This document shows, piece after piece, positions 45,321-57,849 of a stretch of DNA of 64,000 nt. Numbering within the stretch: position 1 is the stretch's first letter; every line of letters begins with the position of its first letter. The DNA comes from Cristatella mucedo. Its lineage: Eukaryota > Bryozoa > Phylactolaemata > Cristatellidae. The stretch lies in the NCBI GenBank assembly GCA_009760855.2, contig WPIO01000068.1, forward strand, positions 1,632,501 through 1,696,500, read 5' to 3'. A model generated the notes under the pieces. It was not told the origin of the DNA. It ran no database searches and was given only the letters and a program-made list of their open reading frames with translations. A program made the translations under genes and the position numbers.

Positions 45321-47345
45321 GCAGGAGAAAACCATTCCTGTCGGGACTAAGCTCGGATCGGAGGTAATCGCCGGTGGCAATTAAAACGCTGCAGCAGCCT
45401 CGGATGTGGCACTCGCCCAGCACGGAGCCCGGCCCGCTCGGCGCCGAGTCTTTAGTTTAATAATTACAACTGCAAAAACGCCTGACTCAGTAAAGTCAGC
45501 TTTGTCACTCGAATCCTAGCGAACGACGCCACCTCCTCGCGGCCCACTCCTCCGCGTGGCGGGCCTCGCCGCCGGCTGCTCCGGACTGCCTCTCACGTGC
45601 GAGAGTGCGAGTCGCCTCGTTGCTCAAAGTTTATTTCCCATTTAAGACGCGCGGCGTGCGGCGGCAATATCGTGGCACGTGATGGCGAAAATGCACTCCA
45701 ACGCCCACGGCGCGGTCGCAGCCCGGAGCGAGGAAGTGGACGCGCCACGCTCCTACGTGCTCGCGTAGGAGGAATGAGGTCCGACGGCCGCCCCCCCCCC
45801 CCGCGCTCTTCAGGCTGATTACCTTATTGCTTCCCTGCACCTACAGGTATGCACCCAATTCACCCGCGATGACTGAGCAGTGAGGTACCCGACGGCGCCT
45901 GAGCACAGCTATGCTATTTTTAGCTCTGACAGGGACAGCAGCAGCACGTGTTAGCAGCCGTTTACCTCCCAAGATGTTTCAAGCAATCCGCACAAACACT
46001 GCCTGTCATCAACAGAACGTCCTGATTGCAGGCGGCCGCACAAGAGCTTGAGTAACCCCCTCGCATGGAGAGGCTCTGAAGAATGAAGAAGCGCCCGTTC
46101 TAGATCGGCTGGACTGGCGTCACTCGCGCTAGACTGCTTTTCAAAAACAGACCAACTCTATCAGGTACGAAGAACCGATGAATTGTGTTCCAGCTTACTT
46201 GCTCTCAATGGCTTGGTATAAGGGTTGTAGGCGGCCGCCCCGTATTACAAAGTTGATGCTTTGGAGTTGTGTAAGCCCAAGCACGCATTCACCGACTGTT
46301 ACACTGCAACTTCGAAAGAACGCGGTGGTTACAGAGCGTGGCAAGAATGCCGGTGCGCCTCTGTACATTTCAAGTTGGGATCATAGCACTGCAGTGCTGC
46401 AATTTCTGCGTGATATCACGTTCTGGTTAGCAAACAAATACCCTGAAATTAGACAACGGTTTCGATCACGACCGCATATGCGCACATTATTGTCCGCAAG
46501 TGTGCTACTAGTACCTTTCCAGGAGGAGTAGGGTAGCCGTTGACACTAAAATTGCGAACTGATACAGTTTATAATCTCCATATTCCTTGACCGCTTTCAT
46601 AGACCCAGCTAATATGGTACTTACGCTCAACAGTTCTTATGTGTTAATTCGCGGAACTCACAGCCAGGCTTATATCGCCCATCGCAGAGAATTTGTGGTT
46701 TCTCATCTGCAGCGTTAAAGCGTATGCGTCAACGTTTGCCCACAAACCGTTACGAATTTCCTAAAAAGCTAAAGGAACCAAAAGACCGTAAGAGGCAACC
46801 GAAACCTACAGCGACGCGACTAACTTGCCTTAACGCTCACAGCGTTTTCTGCCATGGTTGGTGATTTATAAATATAAAGATCACAGTGCGTATGAATATT
46901 CGTCACATTATTTTGTGTGCTCGTCCTTTGGAACTATTCTTGCACAGGTGTAGTCTGCCAGTGGGTTTGAGCACTTGAGTTTGGGCAATTCCAAAGCATT
47001 AGTTTTGAAAACAGGCCCGCTGCCTACAGTCCGATGAACAGGCATTGGCAAAGGGAAACCAGATCTCAAATCGTTGGTTTTTTCACACCGTGCAGAGTTG
47101 CTCTGTTTTTGAAAAAACAATCTAGCGTGAGTGCTACTAGTCTGGCTGACGTAAAACTGGCATCATCACCTTAACTTAGCGTCTCCGTTCCACGAGGTGC
47201 CTAAGCTCTTCCGCGACCGTCTGTAGTCGCGACGTCATGTTGATGACCAGCTGTGTTCGTGCGGATCGTTTGGGCGGACGTTTGGGCGACTCGGAACCCT
47301 TTGATCCTACTACACATGGCTGATTAGAAAAATGAAGGCTCTCAC
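45320..47345. other. GC-rich unit, dispersed repeat piece and unannotated DNA
   Basis: 45,345-45,610 is the GC-rich unit shared with 39.8 and 55.6 kb. 45,870-46,330 is a piece of the tRNA-headed repeat family (ggcgcctgagcacagc, ttcaccgactgttacactgc). A C run lies near 45,790. From 46,330 on I recognise nothing; the 117-codon frame at 46,178-46,531 has no known motif. Confidence 0.45.
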
Positions 47346-47530
47346 ACGCAGTGGGTGCTCGATGCAGCACATCACCAAGTCCTTCTTGAGCGCCTCTCAT
47401 CTCGCCTGTGCATTACTGGCGCTGCATTGCAACGGTCCACGTCCTATCTCGGTGAGAGACTGCAGAGTATTTTTGTGAATGGACAAAGATTATTCGAGGA
47501 ACCTCTGACACATGGTCCTAATTCAGGGCA
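47345..47530 (+). mobile_element. L2-like reverse transcriptase fragment
   Basis: Encodes HHQVLLERLSSRLCITGAAL followed by a SYL.ER.QSIFVNG-like stretch, matching the region just after the first RT catalytic block of the 59.5-62.9 kb LINE (IDHEVLLERLSTTIG). It is a short internal fragment. Confidence 0.65.
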
Positions 47531-48160
47531 GGAAAGCTGGATAGAAGTCTGGGTCAATCGAGTGTTGGTGATAACGTGCACGGTTACAGCAAGCGCATCT
47601 GGATTGTCCGGATTTATCAACTGGTTTAAAATTGACGGAGATGTCCTTTCGGCTGAGTGAAGCCGACAGGCTGGAACGGACCAAGCGCTACACTTCCTGG
47701 ATGCTTAAAAGCTCGAACGCTTACTATTGGAATGGAAAAAAAAGTGGTTTTTGGCCCTTTTAAAGCAAAAAGCGCTACCTTTACGTCAGACGAAGAAACG
47801 ATGAGTGCTACTGGGAAGTTTACCTGCTGCAAGTTACTTGCTTTTTAAACAAGGCAGTAGCCAAGATAATGGCTTCTCGTTATAGCGTCTGATCAGAATA
47901 ATGCATATTTTCCTGGCGTCATAGATTATAGTTTGTATCTGCGCTTTGGAACGTAACACTTTTCTTGCCAACAATCATTTGAAAGGCTCATCAATGCATA
48001 CTCAAGTTAGATACTAATTAATGCGTTGCTTCGAGAATTACGTGTGCATTGTTTCTAAAGAATGCTGAGAATTAAGTCAAAGCTTGTTTGCCTGCGTACA
48101 CTTAGAAAACTCTGGGAAGGAGAGCGGCGGGACAGAAACAACGTATCGGCTGCTCATGCC
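47531..48160. other. No recognisable feature
   Basis: Short frames only. Confidence 0.4.
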
Positions 48161-48163
48161 TAT

Positions 48164-48370
48164 CCGAGCTGGTTCGGTCCAGCGGTTAAGGTGCTCGCCC
48201 CGACCAAGGTCTGGCTGAAGTCGTGGGCTCGAGCGCCGCGGCATACGTGAAGCCCTGAATAGATATTAAGTTCTCTTGTGGCGCTATACAAATGAAATAT
48301 ATAATTACATATCAGGTGCTCACCCCATCTTGCAGAGGAGGTCGTGGGCTCGAGCCCTGTGGCAGATGGC
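48164..48370 (+). mobile_element. Tandem tRNA-derived SINEs, family B
   Basis: A full copy at 48,164-48,305 (ccgagctggttcggtccagc, gtgggctcgagcgccg, gcgctatacaaatgaaat) is followed directly by a 5'-truncated second copy with 'gtcgtgggctcgagccctgt' at about 48,341-48,361. Confidence 0.85.
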
Positions 48371-48729
48371 GAAAAACTGGCTATTTCAAAGTCCTCTTTC
48401 GCATAGCGAAAGAAGAGCCTCGTACTGTGATGTTCACCGTACTTTGGCCTTGTCGGAGCAAACACCTGATTGCAGTGCGAAACCAGCCAGGCATTACATC
48501 GTGTAGGACCTGGATACGAATTCTCCAACTGGGGTAATCACGTTGTTATTATTATCCATCAATTCAAATTTAGTCAACACCATGGTTCCTTTCTATGAAA
48601 AATTAAAACAACTTTAAGCCACGGTTCAAATCTCAAGCGTGTTTACCTTTTGTGTAACAAGAATGCAGCAAGCATTACAAGTTAATCAGTGATGATTCAC
48701 GCATACCATATCTATAATACTGAAATAAT

Positions 48730-48900
48730 TATAATGGACTTGATACAGCGCCCTCGGAGAACTCTATCTCTTTCTAGGCGCTTTACAATTGCTGCTAATG
48801 AAACACGATTAAATGGTTAGTGTTAGTATGCTCAATAAACAACAAGAATAATATGGTTAGGGATAAAACACATGTGTTCAGCATGCAAGTGTGTATTGTG
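48730..48900 (-). mobile_element. L2-type 3' tail
   Basis: 'acagcgccctcggagaactc', 'tatctctttctaggcgcttt' and 3'-UTR-like sequence as at 4,645 and 43,760. Confidence 0.75.
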
Positions 48901-49686
48901 AAAAGCAGTTTAGTTTCACATAGTGCCTCACAAGTCCCAAAGCATCCGAAATGCTAATTTTTGAACTTTAAAGTCGACGGGTTACTAGAATTGAGAAGGA
49001 TTGCCTACGACAGTTGTTTTCTGGATTTCTTTGCTTTTTCTGTGCTTCCTGCTTCTATTGCTTTTATTGTTCTCGTAGCCTCGTAGCAAATGTTAAGCGC
49101 ACGGGCGGCTCTCTTTCAATGTCGCTTCGACGACGCGCTTTCTCCTACAGTTAGAATGCGTGATTTCCTTTCCATTTGGCACGGGAATGCCACTTGAGTA
49201 ACTGAGAGCTTATTGCTTATGCTGCAGATATTGGATGGCGATGTACGAGAATCTGAACGAGTGAATCGTTCAGTTGGATCAGATCAATCACGCTATTGGT
49301 ACCACGGAGCCTCCATCTGACAAGAGAGCCGCTACACTAAAGCTAAGGTCAATAGCGTGTCGTCAGTAGGGTAGCCGTAGGGTTTCCAGTGACAAGAGGT
49401 TACTTCTCTTATGTTCTTATAAGCTAATAAACTTACAGCTGACTTAACAGCCTGTTTTACACATAGACAGAAGAGCCTTTATGGCTATCACCGCCTCTTG
49501 TAGCAGTGATTAAGAATCTCCCCACCGCAGCATTCGAACGTATGACCTAGGTACTAAGCTACCACTAGCGATCGCATCATGAATCAACGGATCGTCTGCT
49601 GCAGCACCAGAACCCGGCGACCTGGGTCACGATTGGGCTACCCCAGCGGCAAGGACCGCGTATTCCTCGTTAATTAAGAAGCGACG

Positions 49687-49689
<3 letters not shown>

Positions 49690-49782
<93 letters not shown>
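49690..49782. repeat. (TC)n microsatellite
   Basis: About 92 bp of pure TC in block B. Block A has only about 20 bp at the same place (near 40,210), so it expanded after duplication. Confidence 0.95.
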
Positions 49783-49783
<1 letters not shown>

Positions 49784-51300
49784 TCCTATGAGCAGTAACA
49801 GAGAGATATGGTCGATCGCACTCCGATCGGCGGTGTCATCTGGCCTTGCCGGGAGATCAACTGCTTGTATGGTATTCTGCGAAGTACAGTTGCCTCACTT
49901 TCGAGTCCGAAGCTTTTTCAGTGTATTAACATGTTTCTCAGGTGAACGCCGAAGCTTGCTTGTGAGGGGTACAAGAGAGTCAGTGCTCTTATCCGGACGC
50001 TGAGCTCGCTTATTCGCCGTAAATATAATAAATATACTTCACTTGTTTAGCGCCCTAAGATAAACCTAATATATACATATATCCAGTTAGCCTGAAAGGC
50101 TTCGATGGGTCACTAGGTAAGGCGGCTGCTTTGCACAACCTTGGCCGCGATGGTTGCCCTATGCATGTAAATATAAAATTAATATTATTTATTTGCATAA
50201 TGCCCTAGAACAAAATAATTCTCATTCGGGCGCTTCACATATGTCGTGGTGTTCGAGCCCACGACGTCGGTCATTAAAAGAACTGCAAGTTGATTGAATA
50301 GCCTCATATGTATAGCAATAGAAGAGCCCTAATGGATATCGCATCAGCTTGCCGCTGCAATAAACGATCGCCCACCGCAGGATTCATGCCCACGACCTCG
50401 GACACCGAGATCGTCACAAGCAATCACCTTACCCATTGTTCCAACACGGCTCACCAATGAATACATTCACCGTGGTATTGGTGTTTTGCGAGCACATTAA
50501 CCACCTGGCCAAACCAGCACGGTGCACATCTACACTTTCCCTTTCGTCCTCGTGCCCGTGCATGACAGTATGCGTGTGTGGTCCTATCAGCGTTACGTGT
50601 GACATTGCGACAACAAGGCCATCTTGCATAATCTCTGTAATTCAAGTCTTTCAGAGTGCAAATACAAAAAGAAATTTGTAGAGAGTAAGCACAAACGTGG
50701 GGATGCTAAGAGCGCTGGCTCGTCCCAGAGCTAGCTAGTTCAACGACGTAACACTGAGAATACATTATGCAAGGCTGCGTGAACATATACAGCAATTTTT
50801 ACGATTATAAATGACCGCACTGCAAATTGTTCGATCGTATTTTTTTAAGTATTAATTAAAACAATAGTAGTATTGAATATATCTAGCTCGTTTGTATTAA
50901 TATAAGTGTGCTTTAATCCTCTCAGCTAGGAAGAAACTCGGTATCAGTATCGACGCTAACATCTGCGTAGTCTTGTGCAACATTATCAATATCTAAATCG
51001 TATATTTACTCACAGATTGAATCATCTTCAGTTCCATCCAGCATGTTTGAAACCTGCAATTTCTGCGTTTTCCGTCAGCTAAACTGAAGTCAAGCGAAAT
51101 CTAGTTGCCCCCACATGAACAGGTTAAGCAGGCTAGATAGGCAGGCAAGGAGTGGTTTTAAATTTTGTCATTATTATTATCATCAGTCGCAAGATAATTT
51201 TTTCTAAACAATTGAGAACAAATTGCGACGTATACTCGTAAAAATACACTGCTTGCATGCATGCCTGTATATATTTGTAAATACATTTATATTCATAAAT

Positions 51301-51313
51301 CGCCAACGTGGCG
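51301..51313 (-). promoter_or_regulatory. Triloop hairpin downstream of copy 8
   Basis: Gene-sense CGCCA-CGT-TGGCG, 254 nt past the stop, with ATTTA pentamers just after it, as in copy 7. Confidence 0.55.
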
Positions 51314-51566
51314 TACGGTGGCGGCGTGCATACAGCTCGCCGATTTCAGAAGTTCATCTAGAATCCCGGTGAATCAGGCGAGTGATCTGGAAAAGTAATC
51401 AGTGCGGACTTCTCTCGATGAATATAACAGTCTTTCTCTCATTAGCATTTTCTGCTCTCGTTGCGACTGTGGCGTCCAGGATTGTGCCCGCGGCAATCGC
51501 TCTAACGGTCTACTTAGTACTCTGTCGGAGTCGACACAAAGCATCTTCAGAGTGACTGCGTCAGCG

Positions 51567-52536
51567 TCAGGGCTGGCTTTCCATCTTCCGAGTGCACAAG
51601 CACTCGCTGTGATGCAGGAGCGAGCGTGCCGCGTAGACTTTGATTGAGGCACTTCTTTTTGACACCAGAACTGTCACTTGCTGTGTTTTTTGGGTGCACA
51701 CGTATGAGCGCTGTTGTTGGCATTCAGGTTGGCAGATTTCCATGCTGATGACCTGCGGAAAGCGCTCGCTGTCTTGATTCTCCCACTTTAAGCTGCAAAG
51801 ACCAATATGTGCAAACGTGACCTTGGGTAGGTGGAGCTAAATCCGCGTCGCGGCCAATGATCGTAAGTTGGTGAAATAGAGAGATATACCTATGAACAGG
51901 AGTAGACATAAACAGTTAAGAATATCGATGTAGAAAACGAGACAGAGGCGATAGAGAAAGAGAGAGAGAGAACAACATGTAGCCAGAGAAATTTATATAG
52001 ATACGTGGCTGAAACTAGATAGAGATAGCAAAGCAATATTGATAGGTCGAGAAATAGAGATTGAGAACAAGTTAGATAGCGATCAACAGACGGTAGATAT
52101 AGATTAAGGTAAATAGATAGAAATATATAGAGATTCAGACTGGCAATGGCTACCGCGGCTCCATTTCTTATCATCTTCACTTCACAGAACTCTGCCGTAG
52201 ACGCCCACGCGCTGCTTACCTGTTGCAATTAGTTTGGCTACCATTCACCCAGACTTTGGTTTGCCTGACGTTGGTCACGGGTATTCGTGTTACGACACTG
52301 CTGGCGTTGGCCCGTCGGGCTGTGTTAAGAAGGCACGATTCGTCGCACTCACGCGTAACCACGTACTCCGCAGCGTCCATCGCCGGACTGTCCGCCGTTA
52401 CGCCACTGGTGCTGCTGATGCTTTCGGTAGGGCCAATCTGCCGATGATTTGGTGTTGGCACGCCGAAGGCAATGCGGGTCAGCAGCAGCAGAGTCGTGCA
52501 ACTAGTGACGACGAGGGCAGACGACACTTTGTTCAT
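51567..52536 (-). CDS. IL-17-like secreted cytokine, copy 8 (intact)
   Basis: Exon 1 is 52,536-52,220 and exon 2 is 51,792-51,567, with a 427-bp GT-AG phase-2 intron. 180 residues, same layout as copy 7: signal peptide to about residue 25, eight mature cysteines, RFP, C-x3-C, TVLV. Exon 1 differs from copy 7 by one residue (D38 to E). Exon 2 is identical over its first half and then differs at six residues, including a final C-L-C instead of C-S-C. Exon 2 lacks an upstream in-frame ATG, so a simple ORF search misses it. The TATA box is 106 bp upstream of the ATG. Function is inferred from the IL-17-like motif order; regulation is probably shared with copy 7. Confidence 0.7.
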
Positions 52537-52641
52537 TTCAAGGGCGGTCACTCGGCGTTCACAAAGTCCGATCACTGCCCTGTTGCTTCTGCTACCCTAC
52601 GAGAGCGTCAAAGATGTGCTGTGTTTGCTTCCACGAGGCTC

Positions 52642-52648
52642 TTTTATA
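52642..52648 (-). promoter_or_regulatory. TATA box of copy 8
   Basis: TATAAAA on minus within TATATAAAAGAGCCTCGT, 106 bp upstream of the ATG. Confidence 0.75.
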
Positions 52649-53274
52649 TAAGAATCTTTCCCACTTTCTTCCAGTCCCGGATATCATGGGGAACCTTTTA
52701 CGGCTGTTCCATGTCGCCTACCACTATCCCGTAACCTATTTGCGTCGAAGTCGACAGCAGCCGACAGTCGCGTTAGGTAGGCGGACATTGGGCTTGGGCC
52801 GCCGGCAATCCAGGAAGCTAAAGTTTATCCAGGAAGTGGCCAACGAAGGCTGCCGGTTACAGGCTGGGTAGCGGTTGCCGCTAAAGGTAGATGGAGGCGG
52901 TCTCCTATTTCACAGCATGCGGCGGTTAATCGGTGCATCTCTCGCTAGAGGATGACATGACGTGAACGTTCAAGTGTACCTACGTTGAGTTATTTTGCAC
53001 CATTTTCGGGCACGCTCAGACAAGAGGCGTGCAGCGGCGGAGCTCGTCATTTGTGACACACTCCCCTCTTGACTTTGACGACTCACTAGTCGCCGGTCTT
53101 CTGACTTTTGCAACAAATCTCTTTAGTGGGAGTAAACCCGAGCAGCTAGCCTCGCCGGTCAAGAACGTCACGACTTCCACGTGGCACCTTTCACCTTTGA
53201 CCTGCACTCGCTTCTCATCAAGCAGCATGTGGACTTCAGGGATTTTCGAGGCGGTCATTTTGAGGTCCCTTTAT

Positions 53275-53480
53275 TTAATAATTATAATAATAATGTACTT
53301 GATAAAGCGCCATCAGAGAACTTAATCTCTTTCTAGGCGCTTCACATTTGATGCGGAGGAAAATGCAATTCAATGGTAAGTAAAATCATGCTTGAAAAAT
53401 AAACAAAATTAATAACATGGATAGGGGTGACATGCACACGGTCAGCATGCAAATGTGGTTAGTGGCAGCATGCACATTTA
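53275..53480 (-). mobile_element. L2-type 3' tail in block B
   Basis: Same insertion as 43,760-43,968, so it predates the A/B duplication. Confidence 0.8.
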
Positions 53481-53499
53481 CCTATTACGCGTAGCTATC

Positions 53500-53995
53500 A
53501 GAAAAATACTATTTACTAACTACTAATCTAATCTACTAATACTAACTACTATCACAAAATCCCCATGCGTTAATGATATTTAAACAGAAGCTGAAAACCA
53601 CCTGCTTCTCCTCCAAGGATTTACTCGTTCCTAGATGATCAAATGCTTTGTGCGCTTTAGCTACGTTTAAGTTTTACAGCCTGCTTTTTTCCTCCCTAAA
53701 CAATAAAACGCCACCCATTGACGGTATTATGAGTACCTTGGAAGAGATTGAGCTCAAAGGTTCACCAAGATGTGTTATTTCGTAAACTATCCTTCCTGTA
53801 ATTATTTTCATCGTATCATTGTTAAAATTATCTGCCGAACATCTAGCAGTAAAGCCACCTTTAGTGATAATTCTCATTTTATCACTGCGAGTTTCTATAG
53901 AGTGAAAGCGAAATCTGTTGGTCGGTGATCAACCAAGAGCACAATTGAAATGTCCAAATTAGAAGAATAATAATCATGCTATAAAAATCTTCCTT
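53500..53995. other. Block-B-specific insert, no gene
   Basis: Homology to block A stops near 53,500 and resumes near 54,487. The first part is AT-rich with 'actaatctaatctactaata' repeats and no recognised coding content. Confidence 0.45.
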
Positions 53996-54850
53996 TATAA
54001 TTTTATAAATTTGATAAAGCGCCGACGAAGAACTCAATATCTTTCTAGGCACTTTGCATTTGCTGCAAAGGAAGCACGATCGAATGGTTAGTGATAGCAT
54101 GCTCAACAAACAAGAATAACATGGTTAGGGGTGCCGTGCACAGGATCAGCATCCAAGTATGTCTGGTGGCAGCGTGCAAAGTGTCGGGACGCATAAGCAC
54201 ATAAAGTACGAATCAAGGAACGCACTAAATGCTGTGATAAATATGTGCTGTTTTAGTTTTTAATGTGGATAAGTCAGGAGACGTAGTGAAGCTGGTCGGG
54301 AGTTAGATCGAGGCTTTGGAAGCATGCGCTCTAAAGGCATCGTCTCCGAAAGATTTGAGATGGTTACGAGGTACGGGTAAACAATTACGTTTCCGAAATC
54401 GGGAGCTATATGATGGTTTGTCTGGTGGGGGAGTACACATGATAATTAGGCTGGAGCCAGAGAATGACGGGACCTAAAAGAGAGTATCAAAACCCAGAAG
54501 ACGATCCGTTGCTTGACTTTTAGCCTGTGAGGGCCGACGGGAAATGGTGTGATGTGGCAACTCCGACGCTCAAGACAGAAAAGCCTAGCTGCAGAGTTAC
54601 GCAAAAGCTGCAAGAGCTTGATTGCACAAGCCTGTAGGCCAGCAGGCAATGAGTTCCAAAAGTCATGATAGGAAGTCGCAAACGCATAAACCAATTTATG
54701 TAAGGTATCCCTGCCTAAGCCAGCTAGGATTTTAGCAACGTTATTTAGCTGAAAGTAGGCAGACTTGACTGTGGAGCTGGTGCGGTCTTCCACTGAAAGG
54801 TCACTTTAGCTCATATTTAGCACATATTACTAGATTTCGCCCATATTCAA
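53995..54850 (-). mobile_element. L2-like LINE 3' fragment
   Basis: The minus frame at 54,446-54,793 contains FWNSLPAGLQACAIKLLQLL, NSAARLFCLERRSCHITPF, RLKVKQRIVFWV and SRHSLAPA, the ORF2 tail. Its tail end lies at 54,010-54,060 ('aaagcgccgacgaagaactc'). It is broken and 5'-truncated. Confidence 0.75.
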
Positions 54851-55139
54851 CAGGAGATATTCTGGCCGAACCGATTTTGATAGCTAGACTTTCCAGTTTC
54901 TCCATCAGACTTGATTTGCCAATAACTAGTACGTAGGCTTTATCGTCATTTCATTTAAGAAAGTTTGCTGAAATTTATGGGCGGATATCCGTAGTGAATG
55001 CTGCCAAGGAGTTGTGAAAATTCGAAGTGCTGGAGGGCTGGGAGGGATCAAAGCGAAGGAATAACTGACTGTCTACTGCATAGAAGTGAAAGCTTAGATT
55101 ATGCTTGGCAATCCTGTAATGTAATCTGATGTGATTCAG

Positions 55140-55550
55140 TGGATCTTCCTCTGTAACTACACAAAGCCACATAAGCTTATGCCAGCGTTACGCTGGACAG
55201 TTTTGACAGCATACGAAGCATAGCAGAGTCAGGAGAGCAGTTGAGGTAGTGAGTAGTTCGGAAGTAGCAGCTGTTGAGAACCAGTGAAAATGATGAGCCA
55301 TAGTCGGCAGCAGGAGAGTACTTGTCGTTGCATTAGAATCTCGGAAGCAAGTTCCACAGTCTTTGATCTGCACAGCTAAAGCTTCCTTCGCCAAAGGTCT
55401 TTAAGAGGAGGAATGGAACAGCTAATTTATTGTCCGAGCAGGACCTGAGGGCACGATGAGGCTGAAACTGGTGCTGCAGTTCAGTTAGGTATGGAGGAGC
55501 CAAGCTATGGAGGACCTAATGGGTCAGCGTAAGAACTTTGGAGGAGTATA
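55140..55550 (-). mobile_element. LINE (L2/CR1-like) 3' fragment in block B
   Basis: Counterpart of 44,890-45,320, ending in 'cctctgtaactacacaaagc' on plus. It is followed by the GC-rich unit at 55,570-55,850 and a repeat piece at about 56,130-56,316. Confidence 0.7.
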
Positions 55551-56504
55551 CATCGCAGGTGAGAAACATTCCTGTAGGGACTAAGCTCGGATCGGAGGCA
55601 ATCGCCGGTGGCAATCGAAACGCTGCAGCAGCAGCCCCGGATGTGGCACTCGCCCAGCTCGGAGCCCGACCCGCTCGGCGCCGAGACTTTAGTTTAATAA
55701 TTACAACTGCAAAAACGCTTGACCTAGTAAAGTCAGGCTTGTCACTCGAATCCCAGCGAACGACGCCGCCTCGCGGCCCTCTCTCCTCCGCATGGCTTGC
55801 CTCGCCGCCGGCTGCTCCGGACTGCCTCTCACGTGCGTGAGTGCGAGTCGCCTCGTTGCTCAAAGTTTATTGCGCATTTAAGACGCGCGGCGTGCGGCGG
55901 CAATATCGTGGCACGTGATGGCGAAAATGCACTCCAACGTGCACGGCGCGGCCGCAGCCCGGAGTGAGGAAGTGGACGCGCCACGCCCTTACGTGCTCGC
56001 GTAGGAGTAATGAGGTCTGACGGCCGCCTCCCACGCGCTCTTCAGGAGTATGGGCTGATTACGTTTTTGCTTCCCTGCACCTACAGGTATGCACCCAATT
56101 CACCCGCGATGACTGAGCAGTGAGGTACCCGACGGCCGCCTGAGCACAGCTATGCTATTTTTAGCTCTGACAGGGACAGCAGCAGCACGTGTTAGCAGCC
56201 GTTTACCTCCCAAGGTGTTTCAAGCAATCCGCACAAACACTGCCGGTCATCAACAGAACGTCCTGATTGCAGGCGGCCGCACAAGAGCTTGAGTAACCCC
56301 CTCGCATGGAGAGGCTCTTCTATAATCGTAGCATCTCTCGCTAGAGGATGACATGACGTGAACGTTCAAGTGTACCTACGTTGAGTTATTTTGCACCATT
56401 TTCGAGCACGCTCAGACAAGAGGCATGCAGCGGCGGAGCTCGTCATTTGTGACACGCCCCTCTTGACTTTGACAACTCACTAGTCGCCGGTCTTCTGACT
56501 TGAC

Positions 56505-56520
56505 TTGACTTGATATCCGA
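56505..56520. other. Inversion junction upstream of copy 9
   Basis: 56,330-56,504 matches 52,935-53,107 in direct orientation, but from about 56,520 the sequence matches the reverse complement of block B from about 52,605 downward. The switch lies in a GACTT triple repeat (gacttgacttgacttg). Confidence 0.75.
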
Positions 56521-56591
56521 CGCTCTCGCAGAGTAGCAAAAGCCATAGGGCAGTGATCGGACTTTGTGAAAGCCGAGTGGCAGCCCTTGAA

Positions 56592-57149
56592 ATGAACAAA
56601 GTGTCGTCTGCCCTCGTCGTCACTAGTTGCACAACTCTGCTGCTGCTGACGGGCATTGCCCTCGGCGTGCCAGCACCAAATCGCCGGCAGATTGGCCCTA
56701 CCGACAGCATCAGCAGCACCAGTGGCGTAACGGCAGACAGTCCGGCGATGGACGCTGCGGAATACGTGGTTACGCGTTAGTGCGACGAATCGTGCCTTCT
56801 TGACACAGCCCGACGGGCCAACGCCAGCAGTGTCGTAACACGAATACCCGTGACCAACGTCAGGCGAACCAAAGTCTGGGTGAATGGTAGCCAAACTAAT
56901 TGCAACAGGTAAGCAGCGCGTGGGCGTCTACGGCAGAGTTCTGTGAAGTGAAGATGATAAGAAATGGAGCCGCGGTAGCCATTGCCAGTTCAAATCTCTA
57001 TATAATTATATCTACTTAACTTAATCTATATCTACCGTCTGTTGATCGCTATCTAACTTGTTCTCAATCTCTATTTCTCGACCTATCCATATGGCTATCT
57101 CTATCTAGTTTCAGCCACGTATCTATATCAATTTCTCTGGCTACATATT

Positions 57150-57199
<50 letters not shown>

Positions 57200-57596
57200 G
57201 CCTCTGTCTCGTTTCCTACATCGATATTCTTAACTGTTTCTGTCTACTCTTGTTCATATATATCTCTCTCTATTTCACCAACTTACGAACGCTGGCCGCG
57301 ACGCGGATTTAGCTCCACCTACCCAAGGTCACGTTTGAACATATTTGACGCTCACACTTGGCCTTTGCAGCTTAAAGTGGGAGAATCAAGACAGCGAGCG
57401 CTTTCCGCAAGTTATCAGCATGGAAATCTGCCAACCTGAATGCCAAAACCAGCGCTCATACGTGTGCACCCAAAGAACACAGCAAGTGACAGTTCTGGTG
57501 TCAAAAAGAAGTGCCTCAATCAAGGTGTACGTGGCACGCTCGCTTCTGCATCACAGCGAGTGCTCGTGCACCCGGAAGAAGGATAGCCAGCCCTGA
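56592..57596 (+). pseudogene. IL-17-like copy 9: nonsense codon and lost promoter
   Basis: Exon 1 is 56,592-56,908 and exon 2 is 57,371-57,596, with a 462-bp GT-AG phase-2 intron. All lengths match copies 7 and 8, and no indel breaks the frame. A single change turns the GAG of the RECDESC motif into TAG at 56,778-56,780, ending translation after about 62 residues, before any mature cysteine. The TATA block found upstream of the other copies is absent because the inversion junction lies about 75 bp before the ATG. Exon 2 still encodes RFP, EICQPEC, YVC, TVLV and ECSC. It is most likely a recent pseudogene. Confidence 0.72.
57151..57201. repeat. (TC)n microsatellite in the intron of copy 9
   Basis: About 45 bp of TC. 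In copies 7 and 8 the matching tract is only about 12 bp. Confidence 0.9.
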
Positions 57597-57849
57597 CGCT
57601 GACGCAGTCACTCTGAAGATGCTTTGTGTCGATTCCGACAGAGTACTAAGTAGGCCGTTAGAGTTATTGCCGCGGGCACAATCCTGGACACCACAGTCGC
57701 AACGAGAGCGGAAAATGCTAACGCGAGAAAGACTGTTATATTCATCGAGAGAAGTCCGCACTGGTTACTTTTTCAGATCACTCGTCTGATTCACCGGCAT
57801 TCCAGATGACCATCTGAAATCGGCGAGCTGTATGCACGCCGCCACCGTA

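Larger units (their letters stand above)
40078..46078 (+). repeat. Segmental duplication block A (contains copy 7)
   Basis: Matches 49,561-56,318 in direct orientation at an offset of about 9.5 kb up to 43.97 kb (including SINEs, copy 7/8 and flanks). It then diverges at a non-shared insert and matches again from 44,258 to 46,078. A further GC-rich unit at 39,790-40,070 recurs at 45,345-45,610 and 55,570-55,850. Confidence 0.85.
48976..56318 (+). repeat. Segmental duplication block B (contains copy 8)
   Basis: Direct repeat of block A from 49,561. The part from 48,976 to about 53,110 is also matched in the inverted block at 56.3-63.7 kb. It includes a family A SINE fragment (about 49,455-49,556, minus) and the nested SINEs at 50,160-50,520. 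Confidence 0.85.
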
